A DNA stretch of 64,000 bases from assembly GCA_029531795.1 (NCBI GenBank), contig JAPEIS010000005.1, forward strand, positions 2,664,001 to 2,728,000, given 5' to 3'. Each line of letters starts with the position of its first letter. Within the stretch, counting starts at the first letter, position 1. Positions 35,905-48,300 of the stretch are shown in pieces. A program made the position numbers and the translations under genes. This DNA comes from Sclerotinia nivalis (Eukaryota; Ascomycota; Leotiomycetes; Helotiales; Sclerotiniaceae). The notes below the pieces were generated by a model, which was not told the origin of the DNA, did not search any database, and saw only the letters and a program-made list of their open reading frames with translations.

Positions 35905-37415
35905 TCTGATCGCCGCACAAGTTTTGTGGTCGGTTGGGTTGGGTTGAGAGGTGTGGTGTGGATGATCTCGTGGGTGTCAGTTTGGGATGGTTGATTGGGA
36001 TATGAGCGTTGGTTAGGGATTCCGGAGGCGTGTTTTCTGGGTGGTGTAGTGGGTGGAGAGATTTGCGTTTGTGGTTTCGGGTATGATTTGAGGGTAGTTT
36101 TTTGAGCAGCTCTTACACTTCAGCTGTTTGATTTTGCGTTGAGTTTTTATTGCATTAGGTTGTAATAGCGGGCCAGTAGCACATTGATAATCAAATAGCT
36201 TATTGGTACAATATTAAGGTACTAACTAGGTCGTTCAATCTGCTTGCGTGAATTTTCTGTTTTTAGGGTCGTGATGGGATGGAAGTGTGCGGTAGATAGC
36301 TTTCAATTCTATTAAAAACCTACGGGGAAGTCTTACTGGGACTATTTAAACACCAACGCCAGCAGACATGAAGATATGCAAAAAAAGTACCCTTGAAGAA
36401 ACCTCGAATGTGAAAGGATGAGGTCAAGGGAAAGTAGAAAATCTGGCAACAATTTAACTCAGGGCCTCAACCACCAACTCGAATCAGCATAAAAAGCTAG
36501 TCAAGGGTAGACTTCATAACACAGAACGAAGGTTAAGAGACACATCGTCACATGGAGAAATCTCATCTTGACGGCGAAATAACGGTCACATATAGCTTGC
36601 CACGAACATCGGGTGCTTAGAACCAATAATCCATGATAGAAAGTTGTAAAACGCACACATGTAATAGAACACGAGTGATGACTTTATGGAGTGTGCAATA
36701 AAACTAGTTTGACCATCTGGTTGTCAAAGTGTTTGGAGTTTAGATCGATTCCCTGGTTTAAGGGTGGATGGATGAAAGGTGGTTCGACAGTTTGAGAGAT
36801 GTCGTGCAGATAGGATTAGATTAAATCAGCGAACTATACTATGCATATTTTGACGTAGCAGAAAACTGTATACCATAGAGCTGTAAGGGTAAGTGCATCG
36901 TGGTTGGAGACTGCTGTTATATGGATGCGAAGAGTATTGAGGACTTCGCACAGATGCGCAACTTGGCGGCTTGTATGTAGAAAATCTTGTAACAGATAGA
37001 TACTAAAGATTCATAACGTTTGGAGTAATTCAAACGACGAAAGAAAACGAGTAACATTCGGTCTGAAGGAAGTGTGTTCGCTGCTATGCTCAGATATGTA
37101 TCTGGAGATTGGAAGAAAATTAAGTGCGAAGATGTTGTTGTTGGTGCAAGCTTCAAAACCAAGAAGTAGGTCCTGCGGATGAAATCAGTTTGAGGTTTAA
37201 GGTATTTATATTAACAATGCTAATATGAGAAGCACTCACTGGGAAGGTTTCTGCTGCATTCATTATTTCCAAATCGTAAATTTGTAATACAAGCGAGAGC
37301 AAAGCAGGAATGCAGCATCGCGCAGGAGTCGGAATATGTCTTTTATTAATGTTAATGGAACAATTAAAATTTCTGCTAATAAACTAACTACACAAATTAA
37401 TATTGTAGAACAATG
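35905..37415. other. Intergenic region
   Basis: G/T-rich 3' flank of the RBR gene followed by AT-rich sequence. No gene seen; the open frame at 36917-37162 has no coding features. Confidence 0.5.
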
Positions 37416-37430
37416 TCATGTAAATATAAT

Positions 37431-37695
37431 AAACACTTGTGCTCGTATTTTGTAGCGACAACCCCACGCGAAAAGTAAAACTCGAATGGGGCCCAAGCCA
37501 AAATTTTTTACAAAAAGGATTGGGGGAAAGATACGGCCAGTTAGTCCAACAACATGGATGAACGCTGTGTACCTAAGCGACAGGATAAAGACCTCGACGC
37601 TGTCGGAAAAGGGGTGAGGACGGCCAGTTAGTTTACCAACATGGATAAACGCTGTGCCCTCAAGCAAAGGGATCAGACCACTCCGCTATTTGTCC
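37431..37695 (-). repeat. SINE-like sequence with tRNA-type box A and internal duplication
   Basis: On the minus strand the segment opens with GGACAAATAGCGGAGTGGTC; the underlying TAGCGGAGTGG is a perfect Pol III box A and resembles the 5' half of a tRNA. Downstream a block of about 45 bp containing ACAGCGTTYATCCATGTTG and ACTAACTGGCCGT occurs twice (about 37547-37585 and 37617-37658). A weak box B-like ATTCGAGTT lies near 37480. No flanking duplication was identified, so the retroposon assignment is tentative. Confidence 0.3.
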
Positions 37696-38048
37696 AAAAA
37701 CAGGAAAGACAGCATTGTTTAGAAATAAGTATCAACAAAATTGGTCCGAGCGGGGTAGAGGCGGTATGGTCATTAATCGGTTGAATAGTCGATTCTGCCA
37801 TTTGTGCTTTTTTTGAGTTTAGCGCTATCACATGATAGTGCGCTCACGTGGGTAGTGTCCATCATAATACATAAGATTCACTTCACCTCATGATAGAAAG
37901 GCCTTGCAATTTTGAAATCGCGATTTTCTATTGCATTTCTGAAATCAGCTTGAAATTCTATACAATCTTTGTGTTTACAGAATTAATAAAATCCTTAAGG
38001 CGGTTGCCAGAGAGCTAGTCCTCTTTTGCTTGCCCTCCTTCCTTCGCA

Positions 38049-39303
38049 ATGGCTACTCCAAGCCTTTCAAAATCACTTTCGGACAGGGCTAATACCCTTA
38101 CCAATAAAACCAATGATGCTCAGGCTATCTTTGGCCCAATTACCACCCTTTTGGATAACTATTTAAGCTCTAACGAAGTTCTCTCCCTTCCTACAAGATC
38201 TCGAAAACTTCTCATCGCTCTTTGCCTAGATTTTAAGGCAACCACTGAACGCTATTTTGATGTTCTTATTACAGGGCATCACCCCCCCCCGAGTTAATAC
38301 GATTCTTAGTATTACTTCCCCTGTCATTCCTCCTATCACTCCTTCTACTATTACTTGTACAAACATTCCAACTACAAATGCAGCTCCCAAAGCCTCTTAC
38401 GCTCAAAAAGCCACTAGCTCTATCAAACCTATAGCATCTACCAAAACAATAGAACCCATTACCCACACAGACAATCGTTTGTTTATACGAATCGATCAAA
38501 CCCATCCCACCTGCAAAGTAGAATCCTTTGCAATACTTATTGCTTTGAAGAAAGTTCTTAGCCCTGTTGTTTCATTCCTAAAAGAAGTACAAGAAGTTAA
38601 AACAGGCTTTGCTCTTTGTATAAACTCACCTTCCAACTTATCAGCTCTCGAAAAGGAAAAAGCTACAATTGCTTCAGCTATTGGAAACTGCAAAATCGAA
38701 ATCCAAGAAAAATGGATCACTTATCGTTTGAACTATGTTCTCCGAAATGTCATTGTACTCAATGATATATTCGAAATGAATACGATTACAGTTACGAAGG
38801 ATATAATCTTCGAAGTTATCAAAGAATACTCTGGGCAAGATTTTATATATGCTATCCAAACCCAAACTAGCATTACAGTCGATCTCTATCATACCATTTG
38901 GTTAGTAAGTATGAAATCTGGCACTGAAGCTTTAAAGAAATCCCTCAAGATCCTTGGAGTCAATATTTCTATCATTCTTTTGATTCACAAATCAAAAATC
39001 ATCCAATGTTCTTGTTGCTATCAATAGTATAATACTAGATCATGCTCCAAACCACAAGTTTGCAGATTATGTGGTTCAACCAAATACACCGAAAGCAATC
39101 ATACTATCAAATGTAGTATAGTGCATTTATACCTTGCAAAGTGTTTATATTGTTGCGGCCTTCATTTTATAGATGATCCCAAATGTTCTCTTCGTCTATC
39201 AGGAAAGGAAAGGAAATCAAAATCGGAACGTCAGGCGATCCGGAAGATCTACAACGAAAACAGGGCTTTCATCTGTATAAAGGCCGGCTGTTCAAAACAA
39301 TAA
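38049..39303 (+). pseudogene. LINE ORF1, gag-like with CCHC knuckles
   Basis: Encodes an RNA-binding protein for the LINE. The first 80 codons (from MATPSLSKSLSD) are in one frame; at the C-run 38281-38290 the frame shifts by one and continues to a stop at 39025 and then, after that stop, to 39303. Cys-rich CCHC-type knuckles appear in CSCCYQ...CSKPQVCRLCGSTK and CLYCCGLHF...CSLR. The homopolymer run is the probable site of an indel, though a programmed or sequencing shift cannot be excluded. Confidence 0.75.
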
Positions 39304-39307
39304 ACAT

Positions 39308-42300
39308 TTGATTTATAAATGGAAGATATTCCTACCCCCTTTACCTCTATCATACAATTCCGCTTCAGGACCCCTATTCGTATATTTGGGTTCATCCATT
39401 CCGTTGCCCCCTCCAGCCTCCGCCTTACTAACCGATTCTCGGAATTCGCAAACCTTTTTAGTATCCCTTTTAATGAATCGAACTAAACCTCTTTCTATTA
39501 TTCAAGCAAACGTAGGTAAAGGAGCGATTTCATACGAACTCGCTTTAGCCTTAGCAAATACAGATCAGATTGATATCATTCTGATCCAAGAACTATATAT
39601 CTACAAGGACGTAGCAAGGAAAATCACAAAAACCCACCCCTTTTACGAAACCTTTACCCCTTTGGATAACTGGGAAAACACCTCCCGCGTCCTTACCTAC
39701 ATCAGAAAGGGAATTGGATTTCATACAGACCAATTAAGACCTATTATCTTTCGCGATCTGATTTTCCTACAACTCTCATCCTCAAACCATTCGATTTTCA
39801 CAATTGTTAACATTTACAACGCTTCCCTTAATTGTACAGGGGCCAATCAAGTGATCAACTCGTTCCTTAACCTACAAAAGTTCCCTACGAACTTTACTCT
39901 AATACAAGACGATTTCAATCTACACTATCCCAATTGGAACCCCTTTTGTATACCTATCTCTCCTTTTGCAGAACCTTTTATAAACTGGACCAATTTATAC
40001 AACCTTCGCTTTATCTCATCAATCGGAATCTCAATATATTCAAGAGGCAATGTATTAGACCTAGTCTTTCTATCAGGCCTATATACAGTGATCTCCTCTA
40101 TAGCTGAACATCTGGATTGTACTTCGGATTATAAAACTCTGAAGACCCTTCTATATTGGAATTGCCATGGTATAAAATCTATTCCGAAGTTACGGTTAAA
40201 TTCATTGAACGATAAACTCTTCATAGAACTATTAGCTACAGATTTGTACAATCTCGATATCCTTGTTAATTCATTCTTTACCAACGATCTAGACGCACTA
40301 GCTCTGAACCTTACACAATCCCTCAGAAATGTTTACGAAGGTTCAGCAAAAAGAACTATGAATAGCTTACTCTGACAATTATGGTGGAATGAGGATTGCA
40401 ATGAGGCTGTACGAATATATAGAATCATGAGGACATCAGAAGCTAAACGAATTTGTCGGAAATCGATTAGGAAAGCAAAACAATCCTTTTATTCTTCAAA
40501 AATTAATAAAATCGAAGATATAAATGACGTCTTCCGGATGGCTAAATAGTATTAGACTACAGGCGTCTTCCGGTTTTCTTTATTGGTAGATCCTACAGAT
40601 CCTAGGATAGCAAATATTATCGAAGAGAAACGGAAGGTTTTTGTTAAGAATTTATTGACGAATTCAGCCGAGGTCGACGATATCCTTTTCGGAATTCCGA
40701 TTAGCTTATCCTGTATTATCCCTTTTCCAAGCATTGATATACAAGACCTTGAAATAGCCATTTTGAAAGTAGGTAATACAGCTCTAGGCGCAGACGAGAT
40801 CCCTACAAGGATTATCCAAATCGCCTGGCCTTTGATCAAAGATCTGGTTCTACTTCTCTTCCAGAATTGCCTTGAGTTAGGTTATCACCTAGAGTGCTTC
40901 CGTTTTGCTACAATTGCGATCATTCCAAAGTTTAATAAAGCTGATTATACAAATCCAAGATCGTATTGCCCTATTGTGCTACTTTCGGTCTTCGGAAAGG
41001 GCCTAGAAAGGCTTATAGCAAAAAAGGTATTATGGTTAGCTCTGAAATACAAAATACTTGCGAGCCAACAGTTCGGTGCCCTCTCATTATGCTCTTCAGT
41101 GGATCTTACAATATGTGTAACCCACGATATTGAATCAGTGTTGAAGGAGGGGTTGAAAACGACTCTACTCATTATGAATGTAAAAAGCGCTTTCGATATA
41201 ATCCTTCTTAACTAATTGATTAACCGACTTAGAGAACAAGGTTGGCCGAACAACTTAATCAAATGGATTCAATCCTTTGTTACTAATTGCTTTATTCAAA
41301 TACAATTGGATAGCGAAATTGATCCAAAAACCAAATTGAATTGCAGCCTACCTCAAGGCTCCCCGATCTCACCAATTCTGTTCATGCTTTATATTGCCCC
41401 TATTTTCTGGATGGGTAATCCTTCAAAAAGGTTCAGATATGCCGATGATATTGCTCTATTAGCTTCGTCCGACAGCCTACAGGCAAACTGTGATATACTT
41501 CAGGCCGATATACAGGAAGCCCTGGATTGGGGGAAGTCCGAAAGGATCATTTTCGATTCTAAAAAGTCTGAATTGATTCATTTCTACAAAGGATATAGTG
41601 CTTTAAATGAGACTCCATCAGTATAGACCAATAGTTTAAGAATCGAAAAAAGGCCCAGCCCTCTTCGGTGGCTAGGAGTTTACTTCGATAGGAAGTTGAG
41701 TTTCAAACTTCATATCCGAATCCTTGCTGCAAAAGCCTTCAAGGTAGCTAATACAATACAATCCTTCAATAATATATGCCGCGGGATTCTTCCTTATTTT
41801 ACAAAACGAATAGCTATAGCCTGTACTTTGAAAAAATGCTATTTCGTATTGGAGATATGGTGGCCAGACCGAGATAGATCCAAACCCAACTTCCCGAATT
41901 ACAGGATTTCGAATCAGGTAGATAATCATCTGAATCTATTAAACAAAGTGGTATTGTTTTGTACGAGAGTTATCCTTCCAGTATTCAGAATAACTAATGC
42001 AACAGTATTGTATGAAGAATCCAAACTCCGATCCTCAGAAATCAAGCTGAATTTAGTATCGCAGTTATATATTGCAAGAACGATTAGATTGGATCCCTAT
42101 CATCTTTTACGAATTAGAGTTAACAAAATGATCAAAGTTAAAAGTCTAAACAAATGATCATCAGATATAAGGTTCACAAGGCTCATTAAGGCCCTACCAA
42201 TCATTGAATGAATTAATCTGCTCGATTTTTCTGTATGGGAGTATAAGGAATCCAGAGAGGAAGTCGAACAATAAATGGCCGGTTTGAAGGGTAGATCAAA

Positions 42301-43198
42301 AATGTAAGCGGCTGAGGATTTCAAAGCCTTTTATATATTGATCCCAAGGAGTGATATATAAATTTTCTTCGATGATTTTAAAAGCGAAAGCAAGGATGGT
42401 GTTACTGGAGGTGGTTATATCATTATACAATTTGGTATTCAAGTAGTCTGTGATTCTTTTTCATTGGGCTTCAATATAGAGGTTTTCGATGCCGAAGCCA
42501 AAGCTGTAGTGAACGGAGCGATAAGGGCTTTAATCTTCCCATCAATCAGATTCGCTACAGATCTTTGGATTTTCTTAGATAATTATGAGGTGACCCTTAG
42601 ATTGGGCTTCCATTTCAATGGTTCCTTCCAATCGGTTTTCGAGGATTTTTTGATATTAACCCGAGTATGGATTATTAGATTTAGGCTTCTATATATTCCC
42701 CTTGGCAGAATTCGAATCCGCTGGGTCCCCGGGCATCTCAATATCCCGGGCAATGAAGCGGCCGACAAAGTGGTAAAAGAAGGTGCTGCATTACTTTTCC
42801 TCTCAAACCCGATTTGTACGCTAGCATTTCTCAAAAGGATAGTGAAAACCAATGCGCACAAAGCGGATACCCAATTATGGAATACAGTCAGCCCTTCGTA
42901 CTACAAGGACTTACTTTATATATATATAGATAATACAGTATCGCTTTCCTTAAAAAGAGCTATACTATATTACATCCTTGCAATTAGATCACAACACAAG
43001 GACTTTGCAGTATATCACGAATGTTTTAATCACACTACTGTTTCTATATATTGCTTTTATAGGAAAAGGAAAACCCTATTACATTTGTTTTTTTGCAAGA
43101 AAAGGAAAGTGTATAAAACGTTTACAAAAATACCCCCCTCTAAAGCTATTCCATGGTTTCTAAGTTTCCCTTTTGGTATAATTAGATTAGCTGAGTAG
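39308..43198 (+). pseudogene. LINE ORF2: endonuclease, reverse transcriptase, RNase H
   Basis: One reading frame runs the whole length, broken by about ten stops (for example 40373, 40547, 40553, 41213, 41624, 42155 and several at 42200-42370) but with no frameshift. The apurinic-type endonuclease shows QANVGKG and IQDDFNLHYPNW, where the conserved Gly of GDFN is Asp, and SDY where SDH is expected. The RT has IAIIPKFNKADYTNPRSYCP, MNVKSAFD (normally an Asp in the metal-binding position), PQGSPISPILF and an intact YADD at about 41440. The RNase H region has FDAEAKAV, IFLDN and RWVPGHLNIPGNEAAD. The damaged endonuclease and RT motifs plus stops make it inactive. Confidence 0.85.
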
Positions 43199-43707
43199 TT
43201 AGAAGCTATCAAATTCTATATAGAAATTTGCCCGTGGTATATAGTCGTTATTTAAAAAAAAAAAAAAAATTTTCCTTATTATTATTAAGACAGGCACAAT
43301 TGGTAATTGTAGGGTTGATAGGAACAGATAGAATACTTAAAAAAAAAAAAAAGGGGGATATATATAAAAGGCTAATCAATAAAACATGTTTGAGGGGATT
43401 GGGAAAAAGATCAAGAGTAGTGATTTAGTGGACGAAGGAGGCTACAAAATAAAACACAAAGCTATATAGCTCAACTCTTTTTGCGATGGCAATCATATAA
43501 ACCCTGTTTTAACATTTTTAAAAACTGTATATATATATATACTACCCCTAGTTAGCTAGTACTCCATTCAAAGACCTAAAACCCTTATGAGCGCCATTTG
43601 TCCAAATTGGAATCGGTGGCTAAAGGTTTCACGTGCACGCACGTGCGGCCTGCGGCCTATGGCGATAAACAAATCAAATCAAATCAAATCAAACCTCATG
43701 ATAGAAA

Positions 43708-43887
43708 TCAATGAACTTTTGAAACCTCAACGTGGGAAGTACCATTGATAGGTGAATGATATGATTATGAGACTGTTATATGATTGAACTTTTTTCTGAA
43801 GAAATCAACATCATCCTCACCTCTACCAACTCTCAATCGATAGTTCCCGCGGCCGGTAATCAATTTGTCAATCCATATATCTTCACC
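43708..43887. promoter_or_regulatory. Short upstream region of the unknown gene, beside the LINE
   Basis: Only 180 bp separate the LINE's right duplication from the start codon at 43888. The start of an in-frame extension (ATG at 43780) also lies here. The original promoter beyond this must lie upstream of the LINE or has been replaced by its 3' end. Confidence 0.4.
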
Positions 43888-44554
43888 ATGAATCCAAACA
43901 TTCAAGAGTTTATTGATGCCTGCCGCGCCATCAAAATTCCAGTCCCAGTCTTTGTTAGGGTTGCAACTCATAATAGTGCCCAATTCGTACTAGAAGTGAC
44001 CATATTAGGCCACCGCATTCGGTCCCATAAGCCCGAAACCAGCTTCCATGCTGCGAAAATCTCGTTGGCAAGACGCGCCATGCACTATTTACAACGCGCT
44101 CGCACTCCAGCACCACCTTTGGTACTTGGGCCTGGTGTATGTTAGAATTTTAATGCCCATAATGCAATCATGGCAATGAGATGGCGTAAACAAATGTGAC
44201 AAATAGGGCACAGTACAACACAGCAGTAATGCAAACACTACCCAAAATCAAGCGGTTGGTTCGGATGTAAGTATATCATGAGAATCAGCTTCATGTGTCA
44301 TCCACGAATTAAGAAAATCATAGCATGACCCTCACGTCCTTTCCGCGTATGATCAAAGATTCATTGAACACTTTTTCGGAACCAATATTCTGAACCAGCT
44401 CCGCCCTTGCACCCGTGCTCAAGTTACAGCAGTAGCCGATCATGTGGCAAGCATCATTTTGGAGCGTCCTGAAGGCCAAACGATGGAGTGGAACAAAGCC
44501 ATGCGTATATTCACGGAGAGGCTAGCTGAGAAATTGAACGAGGGCACCAGCTAG
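43888..44554 (+). CDS. Three-exon gene, unknown; possible dsRBD-like fold
   Basis: Not recognised with confidence. Exons 43888-44136, 44207-44266 and 44324-44554 all join in phase 0 and give 179 residues; introns are 70 and 57 nt with GTATGT and GTAAGT donors. The pattern VPVFVRVATHNSAQFVLEV...SFHAAKISLARRAMHYLQ (residues ~19-70) resembles the alpha-beta-beta-beta-alpha spacing of a double-stranded-RNA-binding domain, though the usual Lys-rich helix start is weak. This is inference only. The C-terminal part (residues ~104-179) is predicted helical with IEHFFGTNILNQLRPC and AMRIFTERLAEKL. No signal peptide or membrane span. The start at 43888 has a good context (CTTCACCATGA); an upstream ATG at 43780 is in frame. 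The gene lies 180 bp from a dead LINE. Confidence 0.65.
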
Positions 44555-44899
44555 AAGATTTCAGGTTTTCATTCTTGGAAATTTAGATGTTTAAGTATAA
44601 TTGGGGACTGAGTTCGCCGCTGAACGTCAAACACGAAGAACTTTTGCTTTGCTAATTATTCAATATAGGTCCAGAAGCGAATTTTAACGGAGGGTGAATC
44701 AAACTAATTGATTCCAGAATTTTTTTCATTCTCAAGCGAGAAGATCTCAACTATTTATCCGCCAGTGCTCTGATTGCGTGTCTAAATGTTCAGGTATGGT
44801 TGAGATCCTTGTAGCAACTAGCCTCAAGTACGCGGAACAAATTATCAAGCTTCTGGCGAACCCTAAAGCTTATGGTTCCAAGCTTCTCTACTAAGTGGT
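44555..44899. other. Intergenic region
   Basis: 3' flank of the preceding gene leading into the minisatellite; no other feature seen. Confidence 0.5.
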
Positions 44900-45390
44900 C
44901 GAAACCGGATGGCAATCGCCCATTATCAACCTCTAACTTTTGACCTCATTTCTTCTAGGCTCCGTGTTGAAAGATGGAAAGGATCTATCTCTCAACTTTT
45001 AGTTTCAACAATACCATTTCCTAACTTTAACTTCTCGATGGCAATTATCTATTCCTCAACCTTTGTTTTCGATGCTATTGCTTCTTAACTTAGGGGTTTA
45101 GATGAACAAAATCTATTGTCCAGCTTCTACTTGCGGTGACGCCACTTCTTAGCTTCACGTTCTAGATAGTTATGACCGTTTCTTCAGCTTCTACTTTTCG
45201 ACGATGCCCTTCTTGGCTTCGGCTTGCTAGATAGTAATGATTTATTCCTCAGCTTTTGGTGTCGACTTTAAAATAGCAAATGGGCTATTCTTCATCCTTT
45301 GCTTTCAAATTACTCCATCTTCGCTCCCGATTCTGGATGACAATGACGCGTTCCTCAGCGACCACTTTTGATGTCGTCATTTCTCGACTT
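44900..45390. repeat. Degenerate minisatellite, ~64-bp period
   Basis: A phrase like TATTCCTCAGCTTCTACTTTTCGA recurs (shown divergent from copy to copy) at about 44922, 44988, 45049, 45115, 45178, 45244, 45287 and 45350. Spacing is 61-66 bp except one 43-bp interval. Each unit also has a TTCTTAGCTTC-like and a CTAGATGRCAATGA-like block. About seven to eight copies; no open frame runs through it. Confidence 0.65.
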
Positions 45391-48300
45391 TGGTCCTCAC
45401 ATCACTGAGGACTTAGTCTCGATTGGAATTCCAAGATTTACATCTGCTATCACCTCAACTCGGCACAGTTTAATTGATTGTGCACAACTTATCCCCTCTC
45501 ATCAAGGCATCATGAGAGGATCACAAAATAGGCTGCCATCACACGAAGAACTACTCGTACGATCCGTGCCACTTCATATCAAGTCGAACTCGACTCACTT
45601 TGCCATAGTACGCTTAACAACTCAAGATCAAGCCTCTCCAACCCCTTTCTAATGTTTCCATGCACATAACCGCTTCAGCTGCAAACTTTTGCATGGTACA
45701 TAATCCTCATTAAAAACCGTTCCTTCGTCTCAAACATCTGCACATATTCGACGAGGTCCCTCATCTTCCTTGAAGTTTCCATACCAACAGCATATGAAAA
45801 CAGCCATCCACTTTCCAATAATATGGACTCGTCATATATATTGAACCTCGAAGGATTTGGTACCCCACTCCCCATATCCCCACCACAGCTGTATTCCTCT
45901 TCCTTCATCGGAGACCACTCCGTATACATATCATATCATGACAATCAGATCACATGTCTTATCTCGAAGCCAGACTTCCAGGTTTTGCGTGTTTCGCAAT
46001 CTGTGATTATGTATCTCAGAGGTGATAATATCTGTATGTAATCAAATCAACAGGAAATTAGCAATCGAATTAATATCGATACCTCGGTTCCCATTCCAAT
46101 ATGTACTTCAAGGTTATTGACCTTTGAACGCCGTTGACGCCGTGAATTTGATGGGATCTACAAAACAACTTTCATTAACCGAACCAAAAGGCAACAACCG
46201 CTAATTCTAACAAGCCTTGAAACTCCTCGCTTCAACCTCCTATGGCCGCTCTTACCATATTTCCAAAGGAAATCTCCGATCCCCCACCGGCCGTACGGCA
46301 TGACCCCGGTCTCATTACACACCCAATCATAATATCTCAAAGCTTGCACCTGCACCTGCCTCTCTGCATTTCTCCCGGCACTTGCTCCAATATAGACTCC
46401 ACAGCGTTGTGTCCCCGCCCACCATATCCTAGTCCAGCGCGCCCCACCACGCTCCCTGGTTCCCAGACTCGGACCACCAACCAACCACGAAGTACTGACC
46501 ACTGACCACCGACCATCGAGCATCGAGCATACCCAAAATTAAACTTTTCTTTTTACCCCTGCCCCTGTTACTCAGGTCCCACCATCTGGCCTCTTTTCCA
46601 GGTGCTCGCGTGCAGAATGGGCTGCAAGTTGCTTTGTTTGCCTTATGGACGGTGGAGTATGTTTCTTAGTGCGCTTCCAAGGACCAGGATGGCAGGTTCA
46701 TTGATCATGCGACTACCATGCACTATTAGATCCCAGCCACATCTCATGAATTTCCACCAACACATGTCATAATACAACCGACGGAGTACAGACAGACCCC
46801 ATGTCACACCAAGCACCGGCCAGCTCTGATCATTGTATTGTTGTCCCCTCACATTGGCGCTTAACACTTTTGACAATTTACGTTTATAGTTGCGTTGAGC
46901 ATGAAGAAGGACTTAGAAGAGACCCTTAATTTAAGTTAAACTTTAAAAAAGAAAAAAACCCTAAAGCTTGAAGTTGTTGAATTGGGATGTGAAAATTAAA
47001 ATCCATCCATGACACTAATGATGATGCCCAAACTAAGCGAGAAAGCAAGGCAGCCCAGTATTCGGTAAGGTTAAGGATTTCCATATTTCCATTCAAAAAA
47101 TGTAGGGGCGGAAAAACAATCCCCGAAAAGCCCACTTAAATATGCTATGCTAAGGCTATGCTTGTGCTTCAAACACCGAATCCTTTCTTCTAGAAAAGGG
47201 ATGGAAGGATAATTCACATTTAGCCTTGGGCAAAACCTAGCCAAGAAAATGAAAGTGCTGCAGGAATTGACAAGCAGGAATTGACAAGCAGGAATTGACA
47301 AGCAGGAATTGACAAGCAAGGCCAACCTAACCATTTCCTCAACTTATTTCAACTGGCTAACTCGCAAAAGTCGTTTTACATAGAATACTGCATGCATACT
47401 CCTTCCAACAATTCAAACTACTCCGTGTGTTCGCGTGCGCCAAGTTTCGTTCTTGATTTCTTAATATCTCCTGGAAGGTCGCATAGAAGGTCGCATATCA
47501 TGTTGAACATGTGCTCGCTCCTTCGTCTGCTTTGTGTACCTAGGTTCTACGTATATATGTACATAGTATATAATTTCTTCACACCGCCTCGTTATTTCCA
47601 CTGCTCATGTACGGTTACTCCTTCATGTACTCTGGAATAACGATAGTGCATCAGGATTCACGCGAACAAAACTCAATTCAACATATCTTGCGAGAAATAT
47701 CCAAAGGAAGTGCCACCCAAGGATCTTTCATGATGGGTCAATCACTTACAGACTGCAGCATGGAAAGTTACCTGTGATGAGAACCAGTAATATGCAATGC
47801 AATGCAATGTAATGCAATGTCATGAACGGCAATACATTACACGCACATGCCTGCCGCCGATATAAATCTCGTAACGTAACACCAATCATTTTGGGATAAC
47901 CATCGCCAAAACAATAATTTTCATAGTCCTTCTGTATATCCCGCGCTGCGTAATGGAAACCGTAACATGGGCCTAAATTACACATCGCTACCATAACTTG
48001 AGATTTACATGCCTCCCCGTTACGAAAATGATTAGCGCTCCATAATAAAAGACGGTTGACTAGGTTGTAACTGGTTGTAACTGGTTGTTAGTCACGAAAT
48101 GGAAGGGTTCCGCTCTGTGCGCCAGCGGTTCATTACTCAATCCAAACTCCATTTACTGGATCTCTCAAGTGGAAACTTACTTCTGCCGAATAATTCATGG
48201 CTAGTATTCTCTACCGAAACGCCTTTACCGAGATCTAATCGTCTACAACTTCCTGGTTGGTTTGGTGATGGGCCGGTTTGTGTGGAAATGATTTTCGGAT

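Larger units (their letters stand above)
37900..43692 (+). mobile_element. Full-length Tad-like LINE, RIP-inactivated
   Basis: A 5,793-bp non-LTR retrotransposon bounded by a 15-bp target duplication ACCTCATGATAGAAA (37885-37899 and 43693-43707). It has a ~149-bp 5' UTR, ORF1 with zinc knuckles (38049-39303), ORF2 with endonuclease, reverse transcriptase and RNase H (39308-43198), a 3' UTR with two A-runs, and an (AAATC)n tail ending at 43692. RNase H after the RT and the Cys-rich ORF1 fit the Tad1 clade known in ascomycetes. Numerous in-frame stops and key-residue changes of C-to-T/G-to-A type show RIP. The intact ends mean it inserted as a complete copy and decayed in place. Confidence 0.92.

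Noticed and set aside
42464..43198. RNase H frame as an independent cellular gene
   Set aside because: It is in the same frame as LINE ORF2 and lies inside the element's target-site duplications.
46158..46523. 121-codon minus-strand frame
   Set aside because: Arg/Gly/Trp-heavy composition typical of a shadow of C-rich DNA, with no motif, start context or splice signals.
47261..47319. Short direct repeats as a CRISPR array
   Set aside because: Repeats are contiguous 14-mers without spacers, in a eukaryotic genome.
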